A stretch of DNA of 64,000 nt from Salinicola salarius (GCF_002179555.1 NZ_NHOU01000004.1:152326-216325); one strand, 5' to 3'; positions 1 to 8,974 are shown, counted from the first letter of the stretch. The notes: generated by a model not told the origin, from the sequence alone. A program made the numbers and translations.

Positions 1-203
1 TCGAAGCGGTAGAGGTTGGCGTCGTCGACCCGTGCCAGCACCGAACCGGCGGATTCCCCGCCGCTTCCCCTGACCAGCGCTTCGTAGCCATAGATTCGAC
101 TCTCGTCGATGTTCACCAGTGGCTGAAATGCCATGGTGAATTCGAAATCCAGCGGTACGTCGCAGCGACCGCAAACGTTCTCGTGTCTGGCACAGCCCGG
201 CAT
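1..203 (-). CDS. EAL-domain protein, N-terminal part only
   Basis: The reading frame starts at an ATG at 203 with a strong ribosome binding site (aaggagg, 6 bases upstream) and runs off the left edge of the window, so about 67 residues are visible. The segment MAFQPLVN...YGYEALVRG is the start of an EAL (cyclic-di-GMP phosphodiesterase) domain: the Q-P and E-A-L-V-R-G signature is intact, with the catalytic glutamate inside EALVRG. The domain begins only about 20 residues in. The short N-terminal leader carries three cysteines (residues 4, 11 and 14), which could be a small metal- or redox-sensing patch; that is inference. The C-terminal two-thirds, including the remaining metal ligands, is outside the window, so activity cannot be judged. 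Confidence 0.85.
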   Translation of the reverse strand, partial: MPGCARHENVCGRCDVPLDFEFTMAFQPLVNIDESRIYGYEALVRGSGGESAGSVLARVDDANLYRF

Positions 204-409
204 TGTGTCCTCCTTGACGACATGCACGGTAATGATTGTTTTCTGCTCGACTGGAAATGCGTTCGTCAGCATTTCGACAAGTTAACTAAGCTTAGAATAT
301 GTGATTGAGAACGAATAGCACCGATTTAGTAGAAAAGTGTGAATCACGCTGTCCAATGCGTCGCCGATTACCGACGCCGTGAAAATCCGCCTTCAGCCTG
401 CCGGAGTCC

Positions 410-1120
410 ATGAAACCTTTTCCAAGACCTTCTTCAAGCACTCTGATTTGTCTGATAGTGATCGCTGTCGGCATCGCCTTCGACAAGGGAATCTGGCAGA
501 TCCCGCGGGAGTGGAACCCGTTCGCGCCACTGGTCGTGAGCGATCCCGTGACGCCGGTCACGCGTTGGAAGCTGAAAGCGCTATCCGGAGATCGAGAGGC
601 GTGTCTTGCAGCGCTGGAGACGGCGCCGGATATCGATTATACCCCGCTGGGCGATTACACCGCGGCGGCCGGTTGCCCGCTCGAAAACGTGGTTCGGCTC
701 TCGAGCACGCAGGTCGCGTTCAGTTCGAGCTTCGTGGCCAGTTGCCCGCTGGCGCTGGCCTGGACCATGTACGAACGACACGAACTGCAGCCGTTGGCTC
801 GGCAGATCTTCGGCGAGGGTGTTTCCCGCGTGCAGCATTACGGCTCTTTCGCATGCCGCAATATCTACCATCGGGAGAACGCCAGACGCAGCGAGCATGC
901 CACGGCGTCGGCACTCGATGTCGCGGCCTTCCGGCTCGAGGATGGGCGTCGGATCAGCGTACTCGAGGACTGGGGGGACGGGGGCGAACGTGGTCGGTTT
1001 CTCGAAGCGGCTCAGGCGGGTGCCTGTCACTATTTCGGTACCACTCTGGGGCCGAACTACAATGCCGCGCACGCCAATCACTTTCATCTCGGCATGCGCG
1101 GCGTTTCGTTCTGCCGCTAG
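410..1120 (+). CDS. Extensin-like C-terminal domain protein (putative periplasmic peptidase fold)
   Basis: A 236-residue protein with one N-terminal hydrophobic segment (about residues 10-25, LICLIVIAVGIAF), probably a membrane anchor or uncleaved signal. The rest matches the extensin-like family: the block RRSEHATASALDVAAF (about residues 163-178) and the C-terminal NAAHANHFHLG (about 217-227) carry the conserved His/Asp residues that resemble the zinc ligands of VanY/MepA-type peptidoglycan endopeptidases. Cysteines at the C-terminal end (ACHYF, SFCR) fit a periplasmic, disulfide-bonded protein. Substrate and activity are not established for most bacterial members. It is transcribed alone, convergent with the small lipoprotein gene that follows. 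An alternative frame on the same DNA starting at 379 has no family similarity and was discarded. Confidence 0.85.
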   Translation: MKPFPRPSSSTLICLIVIAVGIAFDKGIWQIPREWNPFAPLVVSDPVTPVTRWKLKALSGDREACLAALETAPDIDYTPLGDYTAAAGCPLENVVRLSSTQVAFSSSFVASCPLALAWTMYERHELQPLARQIFGEGVSRVQHYGSFACRNIYHRENARRSEHATASALDVAAFRLEDGRRISVLEDWGDGGERGRFLEAAQAGACHYFGTTLGPNYNAAHANHFHLGMRGVSFCR

Positions 1121-1153
1121 GCTGAAACGAGGCAGGGAAGTCGCAGCGACGGC

Positions 1154-1381
1154 TCAGTCGTCGAGGTCGACATCGTCTTCGTCGGTTGCCGCGCCCGTGG
1201 CTGCACCGACACCGCCGCCGATCACGGCACCCTGAGTGACGTCACCTCCGGTCGCAGCCGCCGCGCCCGCACCGACGGCGGCACCGACGCCCGCGCCGCT
1301 GGCCGCGCGCTCGCCGGTCGAGGTTCCGCATGCGGAGAGGCCGAGGGTGAGCAGCAGGGTCAAAAACGTCATCCTTAACAT
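1154..1381 (-). CDS. Small glycine-zipper lipoprotein
   Basis: A 75-residue protein with a type II signal peptide: hydrophobic stretch TFLTLLLTLGLSAC with lipobox LSAC and the lipidated cysteine at residue 18. The mature part is dominated by glycine and alanine with repeated G-x3-G spacing (GAGVGAAVGAGAAAATGG, GAVIGGGVGAATGAA), the pattern of glycine-zipper outer-membrane lipoproteins, and ends in an acidic tail (DEDDVDLDD). Proteins of this kind are common in Halomonadaceae and related bacteria and are thought to help envelope integrity, but this one has no assigned role. The gene has a good ribosome binding site (aaggag before the ATG at 1381) and stands alone. Confidence 0.8.
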   Translation of the reverse strand: MLRMTFLTLLLTLGLSACGTSTGERAASGAGVGAAVGAGAAAATGGDVTQGAVIGGGVGAATGAATDEDDVDLDD

Positions 1382-1708
1382 AAGTTATCTCCTTTCAAGT
1401 GTGGTTACAGGCTAGAAACAAACCTGGCACGCTGCAACTCGGGAGCGGAAGTCATCGAATCCAGGCTTGTACATCGAAAGTCGACTGTTTCTTTAAATAT
1501 GATGTATGACAATTTAGCGCTTGATCGTCGACTGCATCGCCTCTTCAGGTCGAGTCGGCACCCTCGATATCCTTTGACGTTCCCGGAGAACGCCGATGCC
1601 CTCGGACCCGACTGCAGTGCGGTTTTCACATGCCATGCTTCCCCTTGACCAGCCGATCCATGATGCCAGGGTCACGACCGCGCATCGGACATCGAGGAGG
1701 ATGGAGCC
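1382..1708. other. Non-coding gap between divergent genes
   Basis: This 327-base stretch separates the glycine-zipper lipoprotein gene (leftward) from the alpha-hydroxy-acid dehydrogenase gene (rightward). It must hold both promoters. An AT-rich patch near 1490-1515 (ttctttaaatatgatgtatgac) is the most promoter-like part. No RNA gene, repeat or convincing short gene was seen. Confidence 0.5.
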
Positions 1709-2953
1709 ATGAGCGCGATGGAGCCCCAGCCCCGTTTTCGAAATGCGGTGAATTCGAACCTCGGCATTTCCTGGTTCGAGCGCTGGTGGTTTCGCCGGCG
1801 GTTGCGACACATCCTCTGCCTGGCGGATTTCGAGCGTTTCGCGAGGCGGGTGCTGCCCAAGCCCATCTTCGGTTACGTGGCCGGTGCGGCGGAAACCAAT
1901 GCCTCCTACGATGACAATTTTCGGGCCTTTCGCGAGATCGGGTTCGTGCATCGCTCGCTGGTCAATGTCAGCGGGCGGACGACCCGAACCTCGCTGATGG
2001 GGCGCGAACATGCCCTGCCGTTCGGCATCGCACCGATGGGCGTCAGCGCGTTGACCGCCTACCGTGGCGACATTCGCCTGGCCAGCGCTGCCCGGCGGGC
2101 CGGTATTCCCATGGTCATCAGCGCCTCCGGACTGATCGCGCTGGAGACGATTGCCGAGGTCAATCCCGATGTCTGGTACCAGGCTTACATGCCACCCGAT
2201 CCGGCATCCATTCATGCCCTGGTGGCGCGTGTGGCTCGTGCCGGAATCCAGACGCTGGTGGTGACGGTCGACTCCGCCGTGGTGCCGAGCCGTGAAAACA
2301 ACGTGCGCACCGGGTACAAGACGCCGATTCGCCCCGACCTTCGCCTGCTGTGGCAAGGCGCAACGCATCCCGAATGGGCGCTGTGTACCTTCCTGCGCAC
2401 GATCCGTCGTCACGGCATGCCGCATTTCGAGCATGTCGGTGCGGAGCGCGGCGTTGCCCTCGTCGCCAAGAACGTCGAGCGGGACTTTTCCGGCCGGGAG
2501 CATCTCGATTGGGAGGACATCCGCCGCATTCGTGAGCAGTGGGGCGGCAAGCTGGTGCTGAAAGGCATCATGGCCGTGGAGGATGCGCGCAAGGCCGAGT
2601 CCCTGGGTGTCGATGGCATCATCGTTTCCAACCACGGCGGGCGGCAACTGGACGGTGATGTCTCGCCGCTGCGTGTGCTGCCCGATATCGCCGCGGCCGT
2701 GAGTCTCGACGTGATGGTCGACAGCGGCTTTCGGCGCGGCTCCGATGTGCTGAAAGCGCTGGCGCTGGGGGCGAAGTTCGTGTTCGTCGGCCGCCCGTTC
2801 AACTATGCCGCGGCGGTGGCGGGAGAAGCCGGGGTCGATCATGCCATTTCGCTTCTCGCGACCGAGGTGCACCGTAACCTGGGGATGCTGGGCATCAACT
2901 CGCTGGAAGAGATGACCGCCGACCGGCTCTATCCGCTCCCTCGGATATCCTGA
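1709..2953 (+). CDS. FMN-dependent alpha-hydroxy-acid dehydrogenase (LldD-like)
   Basis: A 414-residue member of the FMN-dependent alpha-hydroxy-acid oxidase/dehydrogenase family (L-lactate dehydrogenase LldD, glycolate oxidase, mandelate dehydrogenase). It oxidises a 2-hydroxy acid to a 2-keto acid, passing electrons to quinone or oxygen. Visible family features are PFGIAPMG (FMN contact) near residue 108, the catalytic histidine motif SNHGGRQLDG near residue 310, and the FMN-phosphate region DSGFRRGSDVLKALALGA near 337-355. The start at 1709 has an AGGAGG ribosome binding site 8 bases upstream. Substrate cannot be fixed from sequence; LldD is the nearest comparison but the usual lldPR neighbours are absent. 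It lies alone between the small lipoprotein and PEBP genes. Confidence 0.88.
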   Translation: MSAMEPQPRFRNAVNSNLGISWFERWWFRRRLRHILCLADFERFARRVLPKPIFGYVAGAAETNASYDDNFRAFREIGFVHRSLVNVSGRTTRTSLMGREHALPFGIAPMGVSALTAYRGDIRLASAARRAGIPMVISASGLIALETIAEVNPDVWYQAYMPPDPASIHALVARVARAGIQTLVVTVDSAVVPSRENNVRTGYKTPIRPDLRLLWQGATHPEWALCTFLRTIRRHGMPHFEHVGAERGVALVAKNVERDFSGREHLDWEDIRRIREQWGGKLVLKGIMAVEDARKAESLGVDGIIVSNHGGRQLDGDVSPLRVLPDIAAAVSLDVMVDSGFRRGSDVLKALALGAKFVFVGRPFNYAAAVAGEAGVDHAISLLATEVHRNLGMLGINSLEEMTADRLYPLPRIS

Positions 2954-3120
2954 GCCGTCAATGCGCCTGGGCGCTATGGGTCGTCACCGCGCCCGATCAT
3001 GACAAAAGCCGCGAGGGCACTTAAGGTTATCGGTGAATCGTCGGCGTGCGCCGGAGCCGTTTGCGATGGCGCGCCCGTACGGGGATCAATACCTGTTTCA
3101 CTATCGACGAGGAGTGGCCC

Positions 3121-3744
3121 ATGCGTTTGACCATCAAGGGTATCGAGGAAGGCAAGCCGATTCCGGCGCAGTTCGCTTTCGCCGTGCCCGATCCCGAGCA
3201 GCACATGCGCCTGAGCGACAACCGCAACCCGGAAGTGCGCTGGCTGGACGCGCCGCAAGGCACGCAGAGCTTCGTGCTGCTAGTGACCGATCCCGATGTG
3301 CCGGGCGTGGCGGACGACGTCAATCAGGAAGGCAAGACACTCCCCGCGGACCTGCCGCGCGTCGATTTCTACCATTGGGTACTGGTGGATATTCCCGTCG
3401 AGGTCAACCTGATCGAGGAAGGCGAGATGGCCGACGGCGTGGTCCCCAAGGGCAAGACGCCTGGGCAGACCGCCAAGGGCATCAGCGGAATCAACGGCTA
3501 CACCGGGTTTCTGGCCGGCGACCCGGACATGGCCGGCGTCTACGGCGGCTACGATGGGCCTTGCCCGCCCTGGAACGATGAAATCGTCCATCGCTATACC
3601 TTCAGCGTGTTCGCGCTGGATATTCCCACGCTGGGTCTGTCGGGAGAATTTACCGGCGAGCAGGTTCGCGAGGCGATGGCGGGTCACGTGCTGGCGGAAT
3701 CCAGCATCACCGGAACCTATACCCTCAACCCGGACCTGCGCTGA
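3121..3744 (+). CDS. YbhB/YbcL-family (PEBP-like) protein
   Basis: A 207-residue protein of the phosphatidylethanolamine-binding-protein/Raf-kinase-inhibitor-like family. The family landmarks are DPDVPG (ligand-pocket motif, about residue 59), HWVLVDIP (about residue 82) and GGYDGPCPPWNDEIVHRY (about residue 141-158), which build the anion-binding pocket. Bacterial members have no settled function; E. coli YbhB is the best known relative. I chose the ATG at 3121, preceded by GAGGAG, over an upstream start at 3046 because the conserved sequence begins right here and the upstream extension is arginine-rich and unlike the family. No obvious signal peptide; probably cytoplasmic. Confidence 0.88.
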   Translation: MRLTIKGIEEGKPIPAQFAFAVPDPEQHMRLSDNRNPEVRWLDAPQGTQSFVLLVTDPDVPGVADDVNQEGKTLPADLPRVDFYHWVLVDIPVEVNLIEEGEMADGVVPKGKTPGQTAKGISGINGYTGFLAGDPDMAGVYGGYDGPCPPWNDEIVHRYTFSVFALDIPTLGLSGEFTGEQVREAMAGHVLAESSITGTYTLNPDLR

Positions 3745-3765
3745 TCCTCATGACGGCGCCAGGCC

Positions 3766-4341
3766 ATGAGGCGAAGCGGCGCCGCGCGATTCGCCTGCAA
3801 CAGTGCGATGGTTGCCATGGAGAATGATTCTCGCGGTGTCCGTCGAACCGGCATCGGCATGATGGTGCTGTTCTGGATTCTGCTGCTGTTGCTGGCGGGT
3901 TGGTGGTTCCGTGGCGTGGAACAGCGGCGCAGCCAGCCCAATGCCGAGTTGGCCGGCGCCGTTTCCGTCGGGCAGGCCCCGGTCACGCTGGAGCGCAACG
4001 CCTACGGCCACTTCGTCGCGCCGGGCGAGATCGACGGCCAGAACGTGACCTTCTTGATCGATACCGGCGCTACCTACGTTTCCCTCTCTCGGTCGCTTGC
4101 CGAATCCCTCGGGCTCGAGCCGGGGCGCGAGGTCACGTTCACCACTGCCAATGGCCGCGTCGATGGCCATCTGACGACGCTCGACAGCGTCAGGCTGGGT
4201 GGCTTGCAGGTCCGCCGTGTGCCGGGATCGATCCATGCCGGTATCGATGACGACGTCGTGCTGCTGGGCATGAGCTTCCTGGGGCGCTTCGATATCCAGA
4301 TACGCGGTGACCGGATGATCCTCGGCCCGCCTGACGGGTAA
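3766..4341 (+). CDS. Membrane-anchored retropepsin-like aspartic protease
   Basis: A protein of up to 191 residues in the TIGR02281/clan AA aspartic-protease family. A single transmembrane segment (MMVLFWILLLLLAGWWF, about residues 33-49) is followed by a periplasm-facing retropepsin fold with the catalytic motif FLIDTGATYVSLS (active-site Asp in DTGA, about residue 102) and the closing LLGMSFLGRFDIQ block near the C-terminus. As in retropepsins there is a single DTG, so the active form should be a dimer. Proteins of this family are probably envelope proteases, but natural substrates are unknown. The start is uncertain: 3766, 3808 or 3817 are all in frame and none has a strong ribosome binding site. 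It follows the PEBP gene by 21 bases. Confidence 0.82.
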   Translation: MRRSGAARFACNSAMVAMENDSRGVRRTGIGMMVLFWILLLLLAGWWFRGVEQRRSQPNAELAGAVSVGQAPVTLERNAYGHFVAPGEIDGQNVTFLIDTGATYVSLSRSLAESLGLEPGREVTFTTANGRVDGHLTTLDSVRLGGLQVRRVPGSIHAGIDDDVVLLGMSFLGRFDIQIRGDRMILGPPDG

Positions 4342-4566
4342 ACGGATAAGTTGAACCATACTGGGTCAACGTGAGGCCTCGCCGGCAGGCGAGGCTGAAC
4401 CGGAAGCGTGGCGATATCGACAGGCATCACCGTTCTGCACCAGTATCGACATAGGAAAGCGGCGCGGGATAATCGCCGTCCGGTTTCAGTTCGTCGGGAA
4501 ACAATGGGCTGACCTGATAGCATCTCTTGCGTTGCGGCCGGTGATTGACAGTCAGGGAGAGAATCG

Positions 4567-5103
4567 ATGGTGGCAGGGAATCTTCGGGTGGGTGTGTTGG
4601 CGCTGATGATGCTGGCGTTGGCAGGTTGTGAAAGTCTATCGACGGGATCGTTTCAGATGCCCGATATCTTCGATCGCTCCGGCAGCGATGAGGCCGTAGT
4701 GAAACGCCAGATTCCCTTCCCTGCCGAGGAGTATGCCCGGCTCGAAAAGCGCGGGGCCTCGGCCATCCAGGGGCGGTTGACCTATAGAACGTCGGATGGG
4801 CAGACGCTCGTGGGTTCCGATGAGACGGTTTCGGTGGCGCCAGCGACGCGCTATGCGGCCGAAGCCGCCGAGGTGGCGCTTTCGGGACGCAAGATCGAAC
4901 CGGCCGACTCCCGTGCTCGTGAATATACGCACTACGCCAAGACTGACGGCAATGGCTATTTCGTCGTCAGAGGCATACCCGCAGGCGTGTTCTACGTTGC
5001 CGGCAGCGTGCTGCTTCCCGGTGGCAAATCACGCAGTCCGATCATTATCAAGCAGATCGAACTCGGCAAGGGGCAGACGCGGGACGTGGACTTGAGCCGC
5101 TGA
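4567..5103 (+). CDS. Lipoprotein with carboxypeptidase-regulatory-like fold
   Basis: A 178-residue lipoprotein: signal segment LRVGVLALMMLALAGC with lipobox LAGC, the cysteine at residue 19. The C-terminal part (KTDGNGYFVVRGIPAGVFYVAGSVLLPG) resembles the beta-sandwich of carboxypeptidase-regulatory-like/transthyretin-like domains, which often serve as structural or binding modules. I do not recognise a specific family with a known job. A ribosome binding site (GGGAGAGA) sits 6 bases before the ATG. It is a single-gene unit; a 7-bp stem hairpin (5124-5143) just after the stop may contribute to 3' end formation, though it lacks a T-tract. Confidence 0.7.
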   Translation: MVAGNLRVGVLALMMLALAGCESLSTGSFQMPDIFDRSGSDEAVVKRQIPFPAEEYARLEKRGASAIQGRLTYRTSDGQTLVGSDETVSVAPATRYAAEAAEVALSGRKIEPADSRAREYTHYAKTDGNGYFVVRGIPAGVFYVAGSVLLPGGKSRSPIIIKQIELGKGQTRDVDLSR

Positions 5104-5446
5104 GTTCAGGATAGAGTCGGTGAGCGCCAGCAACGCCTGGCGCCTCGAGATGGCTTGCCAAAGCGCTACTGACACTGTCGTTTTTGTAAGCCAACCTTAT
5201 CGGTCTCTTGTCTGAATTTATCCATTAACCGCGTAGTCCATTGCCGATACCGGGTTACAAAGGGAACAATTCGGGTATGATGCTGTTTAATCCGCTAGGC
5301 TCTCTTCAGGCATAGCTGATTATCTAAGACATTAGCGCAGTAACGGTGAATTATATCTGCCTGGCTCTTGAAGCCGCTTGATGCCGTTAGCTGCCAATAA
5401 TAAATCAAGACCGTGGTATGCAGGGTTTCGAGGCCAACTCAAAGGG
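5104..5446. other. Non-coding gap upstream of the rstAB-like operon
   Basis: A 343-base intergenic stretch. It contains a short GC hairpin at 5124-5143 (gcgccag / ctggcgc) and then AT-richer sequence between about 5190 and 5360 that probably carries the promoter of the downstream two-component operon. No RNA gene or coding sequence could be supported. The in-frame extension of the response regulator back to a TTG at 5378 looks non-coding. Confidence 0.45.
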
Positions 5447-6166
5447 ATGGATGACAGCTTGGACAGCACTGCACATCAAGATCGCGTATTGATTATCGAA
5501 GACGACGAACGTCTGGCGCATCTGACACGCGAATATCTGGAGGCCAACGGCTTCCAGGTCGAGCTCGAGCACGATGGTGCCCACGGGGTGGAACGCATCA
5601 TCGAGGAGCAGCCGGACATGGTAATCCTCGATTTGATGCTGCCGGGTGAGGATGGATTGTCGATCTGCCGTCGGGCACGACCGCATTATGCCGGCCCCAT
5701 TCTGATGTTGACGGCACGGACCGACGACATGGATCAGGTTCTGGGCCTGGAAATGGGTGCCGACGATTACGTTCCCAAGCCGGTTCAGCCACGAGTGCTG
5801 CTGGCGCGCATGCGCGCGTTGATGCGTCGCGCCGATAGCCTGGTTTCTTCGAGCGGGGCGACGCGCCTGACGTTCGACAACCTGGTCATCGACAGCGCCA
5901 CTCGCGAGGCGTGGCTGGAAGAGGAGCGTATCGACCTCACCAGCGCGGAATTCGACCTGCTCTGGCTACTGGCCGACAGCGCAGGCCGGGTGTTGACGCG
6001 TGAAGAGATCTTCTCCCAATTGCGTGGAATCAAATACGACGGGCAGGATCGTTCCATCGATGTGCGCGTTTCGCGCATTCGCCCCAAGATCGGCGACGAT
6101 CCCAACCACCCTCATCGCATCAAGACCGTACGGAGCAAAGGGTATCTGTTCGTGAGAGACAGTTGA
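5447..6166 (+). CDS. rstA: OmpR-family response regulator, RstA-like
   Basis: A 239-residue two-component response regulator. Residues 13-125 form the receiver: acidic pair EDD (18-20), phospho-acceptor Asp62 in VILDLMLPG, conserved Thr in MLTAR and Lys in DDYVPKP. Residues about 140-239 are an OmpR/PhoB winged-helix DNA-binding domain (LTSAEFDLLWLLADSAGRVL ... RSIDVRVSRIRPKIGDD ... IKTVRSKGYLF). The close match to the RstA layout and the adjacent RstB-like kinase support the name, though regulon and signal may differ from E. coli. The ATG at 5447 gives the usual short N-terminus; its AAAGGG is almost adjacent to the start, so the start is not certain. The kinase gene follows after 67 bases. 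Confidence 0.88.
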   Translation: MDDSLDSTAHQDRVLIIEDDERLAHLTREYLEANGFQVELEHDGAHGVERIIEEQPDMVILDLMLPGEDGLSICRRARPHYAGPILMLTARTDDMDQVLGLEMGADDYVPKPVQPRVLLARMRALMRRADSLVSSSGATRLTFDNLVIDSATREAWLEEERIDLTSAEFDLLWLLADSAGRVLTREEIFSQLRGIKYDGQDRSIDVRVSRIRPKIGDDPNHPHRIKTVRSKGYLFVRDS

Positions 6167-6233
6167 GGGAGAGCGGCGATCGCGGTCGCCGTCTCCCCCT
6201 GCTACTTGCCCGACATTTCCCGCGAGATCCAAC

Positions 6234-7868
6234 ATGCGTCGTTCCTTTACCGACAGCACCTTCCTGCGATTCTACGTGTCGCTGCTGGCGGCGTTGGTCA
6301 TTACCTTTGCGCTGGTACTGTTCGGCTTCCTGGTCGTCGACAAGGTGCGTCAGGAGCACTACCGGGAAAATCTCGTCAGCGGCCCGCTGGCACTGCTTTC
6401 CGATCTCGTCTCCCGCCAGCCGTTGGCGCAGCGCGATGACTGGCTGGCGTCGATGGCGTCGACACTGGGCATGCCGTTGGGATTGTTCCAGCTCGATGAC
6501 CTGTCGCTGAATTACTTCGAGCGGGCGCGATTGCGTGAGAACCGGCCGGTGATCGAATCCATCGATGATGGCTGGCGCTCGCTGTACCAGCTGCCTAACT
6601 CCAGTTGGGTGCTGGCGGCGCGGATCAACAGTCTCAACGAGATGCAGCTTCGTGGTATCACCGAAGTGCTGCGTAGCTGGTTGAGCGGCGAAGAGGAGGA
6701 GATTCAGGCTCGCCGGCTGGCGCGCGTCCAGCAGCAGTTCCATATGCCGGTTGGTCTCTATACTTCGCCGCCGACGGATGTCGATCCTATCCAGGCGACG
6801 CGTCTCGACGCCGGCGAAGTGGTGGTGCGTCTCGAAACGGGGCTGAGTGCGCTCTACATTCACGCCCGGGTCGGGCCGGATCGCTGGTTGCGAATCGGCC
6901 CGCTGCCCAGTTTCGAGCCGATGCCGGTGTCGCTGGCGCTGGCTTTGCTGATCATGGTGCTGACGACACTGGCCGGCGCCATCTATCTCATCGTGTGGGG
7001 CGTCGAAGGCCGGGTGGGGCGGCTCGAACGGGCCGCGACGCGCATTGCGGCAGGTCATCTCAACTCGAGAGTGCGGGTCGACAGCAACGACTTCATCGGC
7101 CGTCTGGGCATGGCGCTCAACGGCATGGCGGCACAGGTCCAGACGCTGCTGCGCAGCCAGCAGGAGATGATTCGGGCCGTCTCCCACGAGCTGCGTACGC
7201 CGGTGGCACGCATTCGCTTTGCGGTACAGATGCTGGAAGATCTCAGCAAGGATGAGGTTGCGCAGCGCCAACTGGCGGGGATCGATGAGGATATCGCCGA
7301 ACTCGACCGGCTGATCGATGAAATCCTCACCTACGCCAAGCTCGACAGCGAGAATGCCCAGGGCGTGACGCTGCAGACGGAAAGCCTGGAGTGTCGCGCG
7401 CTCGCCTGGCGAGTACTGGAGACGTTGAGCCCGCTGCATCCGCACCTCGAACTGCGCGTTGCCGATGGCGAAGAGCTCGAGGTGGAGGCGGAGCCACGCT
7501 ATCTGCAGCGTGCGGTCCAGAACCTGGTCGCCAATGCCTGCCGGCATGCGGAGAGTCAGGTCGTGGTGAAGGTCCATCGCGAACCCCGAGCCGTGCGCAT
7601 CGATGTCGAAGACGATGGCCCCGGGGTGCCGGAAGAGAAGCGCATCGCCATCTTCAAGCCATTCGCCCGGCTGGACGACAGTCGCACCCGGCGCTCGGGC
7701 GGCTACGGCCTGGGGCTCTCCATCGTCCAGAAGATCATGGCCTGGCACGGCGGCAATGTCGTGGTCGATCGCAGCGAAAGCCTGGGCGGCGCTCGCTTCA
7801 GTCTGCTGCTGCCGCTACACGGCCGGGAGGCGATTCGGCCGCTGACATTCGACGAAGAGACGGTCTGA
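6234..7868 (+). CDS. rstB: Sensor histidine kinase, RstB-like
   Basis: A 544-residue membrane sensor kinase, the partner of the response regulator just upstream. Order of parts: first transmembrane helix (about residues 11-32), a periplasmic sensor domain of about 200 residues, second transmembrane helix (about 228-252), HAMP linker (LERAATRIAAGHLNSRV region), the HisKA dimerisation domain with phospho-accepting His318 in AVSHELRTP, and a HATPase_c domain with N box (NLVANACRHAE), G1 box (DDGPGVP) and G2 box (GGYGLGLSIV). All catalytic motifs are intact. The signal is unknown. The gene ends 48 bases before the convergent metR gene. Confidence 0.9.
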   Translation: MRRSFTDSTFLRFYVSLLAALVITFALVLFGFLVVDKVRQEHYRENLVSGPLALLSDLVSRQPLAQRDDWLASMASTLGMPLGLFQLDDLSLNYFERARLRENRPVIESIDDGWRSLYQLPNSSWVLAARINSLNEMQLRGITEVLRSWLSGEEEEIQARRLARVQQQFHMPVGLYTSPPTDVDPIQATRLDAGEVVVRLETGLSALYIHARVGPDRWLRIGPLPSFEPMPVSLALALLIMVLTTLAGAIYLIVWGVEGRVGRLERAATRIAAGHLNSRVRVDSNDFIGRLGMALNGMAAQVQTLLRSQQEMIRAVSHELRTPVARIRFAVQMLEDLSKDEVAQRQLAGIDEDIAELDRLIDEILTYAKLDSENAQGVTLQTESLECRALAWRVLETLSPLHPHLELRVADGEELEVEAEPRYLQRAVQNLVANACRHAESQVVVKVHREPRAVRIDVEDDGPGVPEEKRIAIFKPFARLDDSRTRRSGGYGLGLSIVQKIMAWHGGNVVVDRSESLGGARFSLLLPLHGREAIRPLTFDEETV

Positions 7869-7916
7869 CGACCCTTCGCGGTTGCCCCATTCGCGGCTTC
7901 GGTAAGCGCCCGATCG

Positions 7917-8849
7917 TCAGGCGTCGTCCGGCGTGCCGGCTGGCTTGACGCCACTGAGCACCGCAAACGAAGTGTCTCTTGCGGTGCGGATGAAGTCCTC
8001 CATCCACGGCAGTTCCAGATTGTCCTCCCGCACTGCCGCGTAGAGCGTGCTCCACACCCCGTCCTTGCCCAGCGGCAGCGCCTTGACGTAATCCCGCTCC
8101 AGATACTCCGTCAGCGCCCAGTTGGGCAGGGCGCACACTCCGCGGCCACTCGCCACCAGCTGCATCATCATCACCGTGAGTTCGGCGCTGCGGATCTCCT
8201 GCGGGCGTACGCCGGCAGGATCGAGAAACTGGGTGAAGACATCCAGACGGGCGTGCTCCACCGGATAGACGATGAGCGTTTCCGTGGCGAGATCCGAAGG
8301 CTCGACCCAGCTTCGGGTCGCCAGCGCATGCTGCTTGGCAACGGCAAGCAGGCCTTCGTAGCGGAACAGCGGCGCATAGTGTACGCCCGGCAACGGCTCC
8401 GGGTTGTCCGTGATGACCAGATCGAGCGCCTCGCGCGTCAGCCCCGGCAGCAGATCGAAGTTCTGGCCGCTGGGAATATCGACTTCCACCTCCGGCCAGT
8501 GGTCGCGGAAATGGTCGATCGTCGGCATCAACCACTGGAAGCAGCTGTGGCACTCGATCGCCATGTGCAGGCGACCCTGTTCGTGGCCGGCCAGCCGTGC
8601 CAGATCGCGTTCCGCCAGACGCAGCTGGGGCAGCACCTGTTCGGCCAGGGTCAGCAGCCGTTCCCCGGCGCGGGTGAACGACACCGGACGCGTCTTGCGG
8701 GCAAACAACGGCATGCCGAGCCGCGACTCGAGATCCTTGATCTGGTGCGATAGCGCCGACTGGGTCAGGTGAACGCGCTCCGCCGCTTCGACCAGCGAGC
8801 CGGTGTCACGCAGAGCGATCAACGTGCGGAGATGGCGAAGTTCGAGCAT
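7917..8849 (-). CDS. metR: LysR-family regulator MetR
   Basis: A 310-residue LysR-type transcription factor. The N-terminal winged helix (LRHLRTLIALRDTGSLVEAA ... LTQSALSHQIKDLE) is typical, and the effector domain carries MetR hallmarks (AIECHSCFQWLMP, ETLIVYPVEHARLDVF, GVCALPNWAL, WSTLYAAVRE). MetR uses homocysteine as co-effector to activate metE and metH. It sits divergently from metE with 125 bases between the starts, the classical arrangement. I chose the ATG at 8849 because MLELRHL matches the family N-terminus; a GTG at 8867 would add six residues. No perfect MetR box (TGAA-N5-TTCA) was found in the shared intergenic region. Confidence 0.93.
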   Translation of the reverse strand: MLELRHLRTLIALRDTGSLVEAAERVHLTQSALSHQIKDLESRLGMPLFARKTRPVSFTRAGERLLTLAEQVLPQLRLAERDLARLAGHEQGRLHMAIECHSCFQWLMPTIDHFRDHWPEVEVDIPSGQNFDLLPGLTREALDLVITDNPEPLPGVHYAPLFRYEGLLAVAKQHALATRSWVEPSDLATETLIVYPVEHARLDVFTQFLDPAGVRPQEIRSAELTVMMMQLVASGRGVCALPNWALTEYLERDYVKALPLGKDGVWSTLYAAVREDNLELPWMEDFIRTARDTSFAVLSGVKPAGTPDDA

Positions 8850-8974
8850 GTGATGAACTGTGCTCACGTTGAGGATTAGATAAACGCGTTTGATTCAAGG
8901 TGCGTTGCCGGAGAGACTGCCCGCCAAGCCATGATCTTCTCCATTCTAACCGTTAACTCCGAGAGACCCCACAA

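Noticed and set aside
1514..2872. A 452-codon minus-strand frame across the alpha-hydroxy-acid dehydrogenase gene
   Set aside because: The plus-strand gene has FMN-binding and catalytic motifs and a perfect ribosome binding site; the minus frame has none.
6120..7748. A 542-codon open frame opposite the sensor kinase gene
   Set aside because: Antisense shadow of rstB, which has all kinase motifs.
8850..8974. MetR operator in the metR-metE intergenic region
   Set aside because: I searched for TGAA-N5-TTCA and found only loose partial matches, so no site is listed although regulation by MetR is expected.
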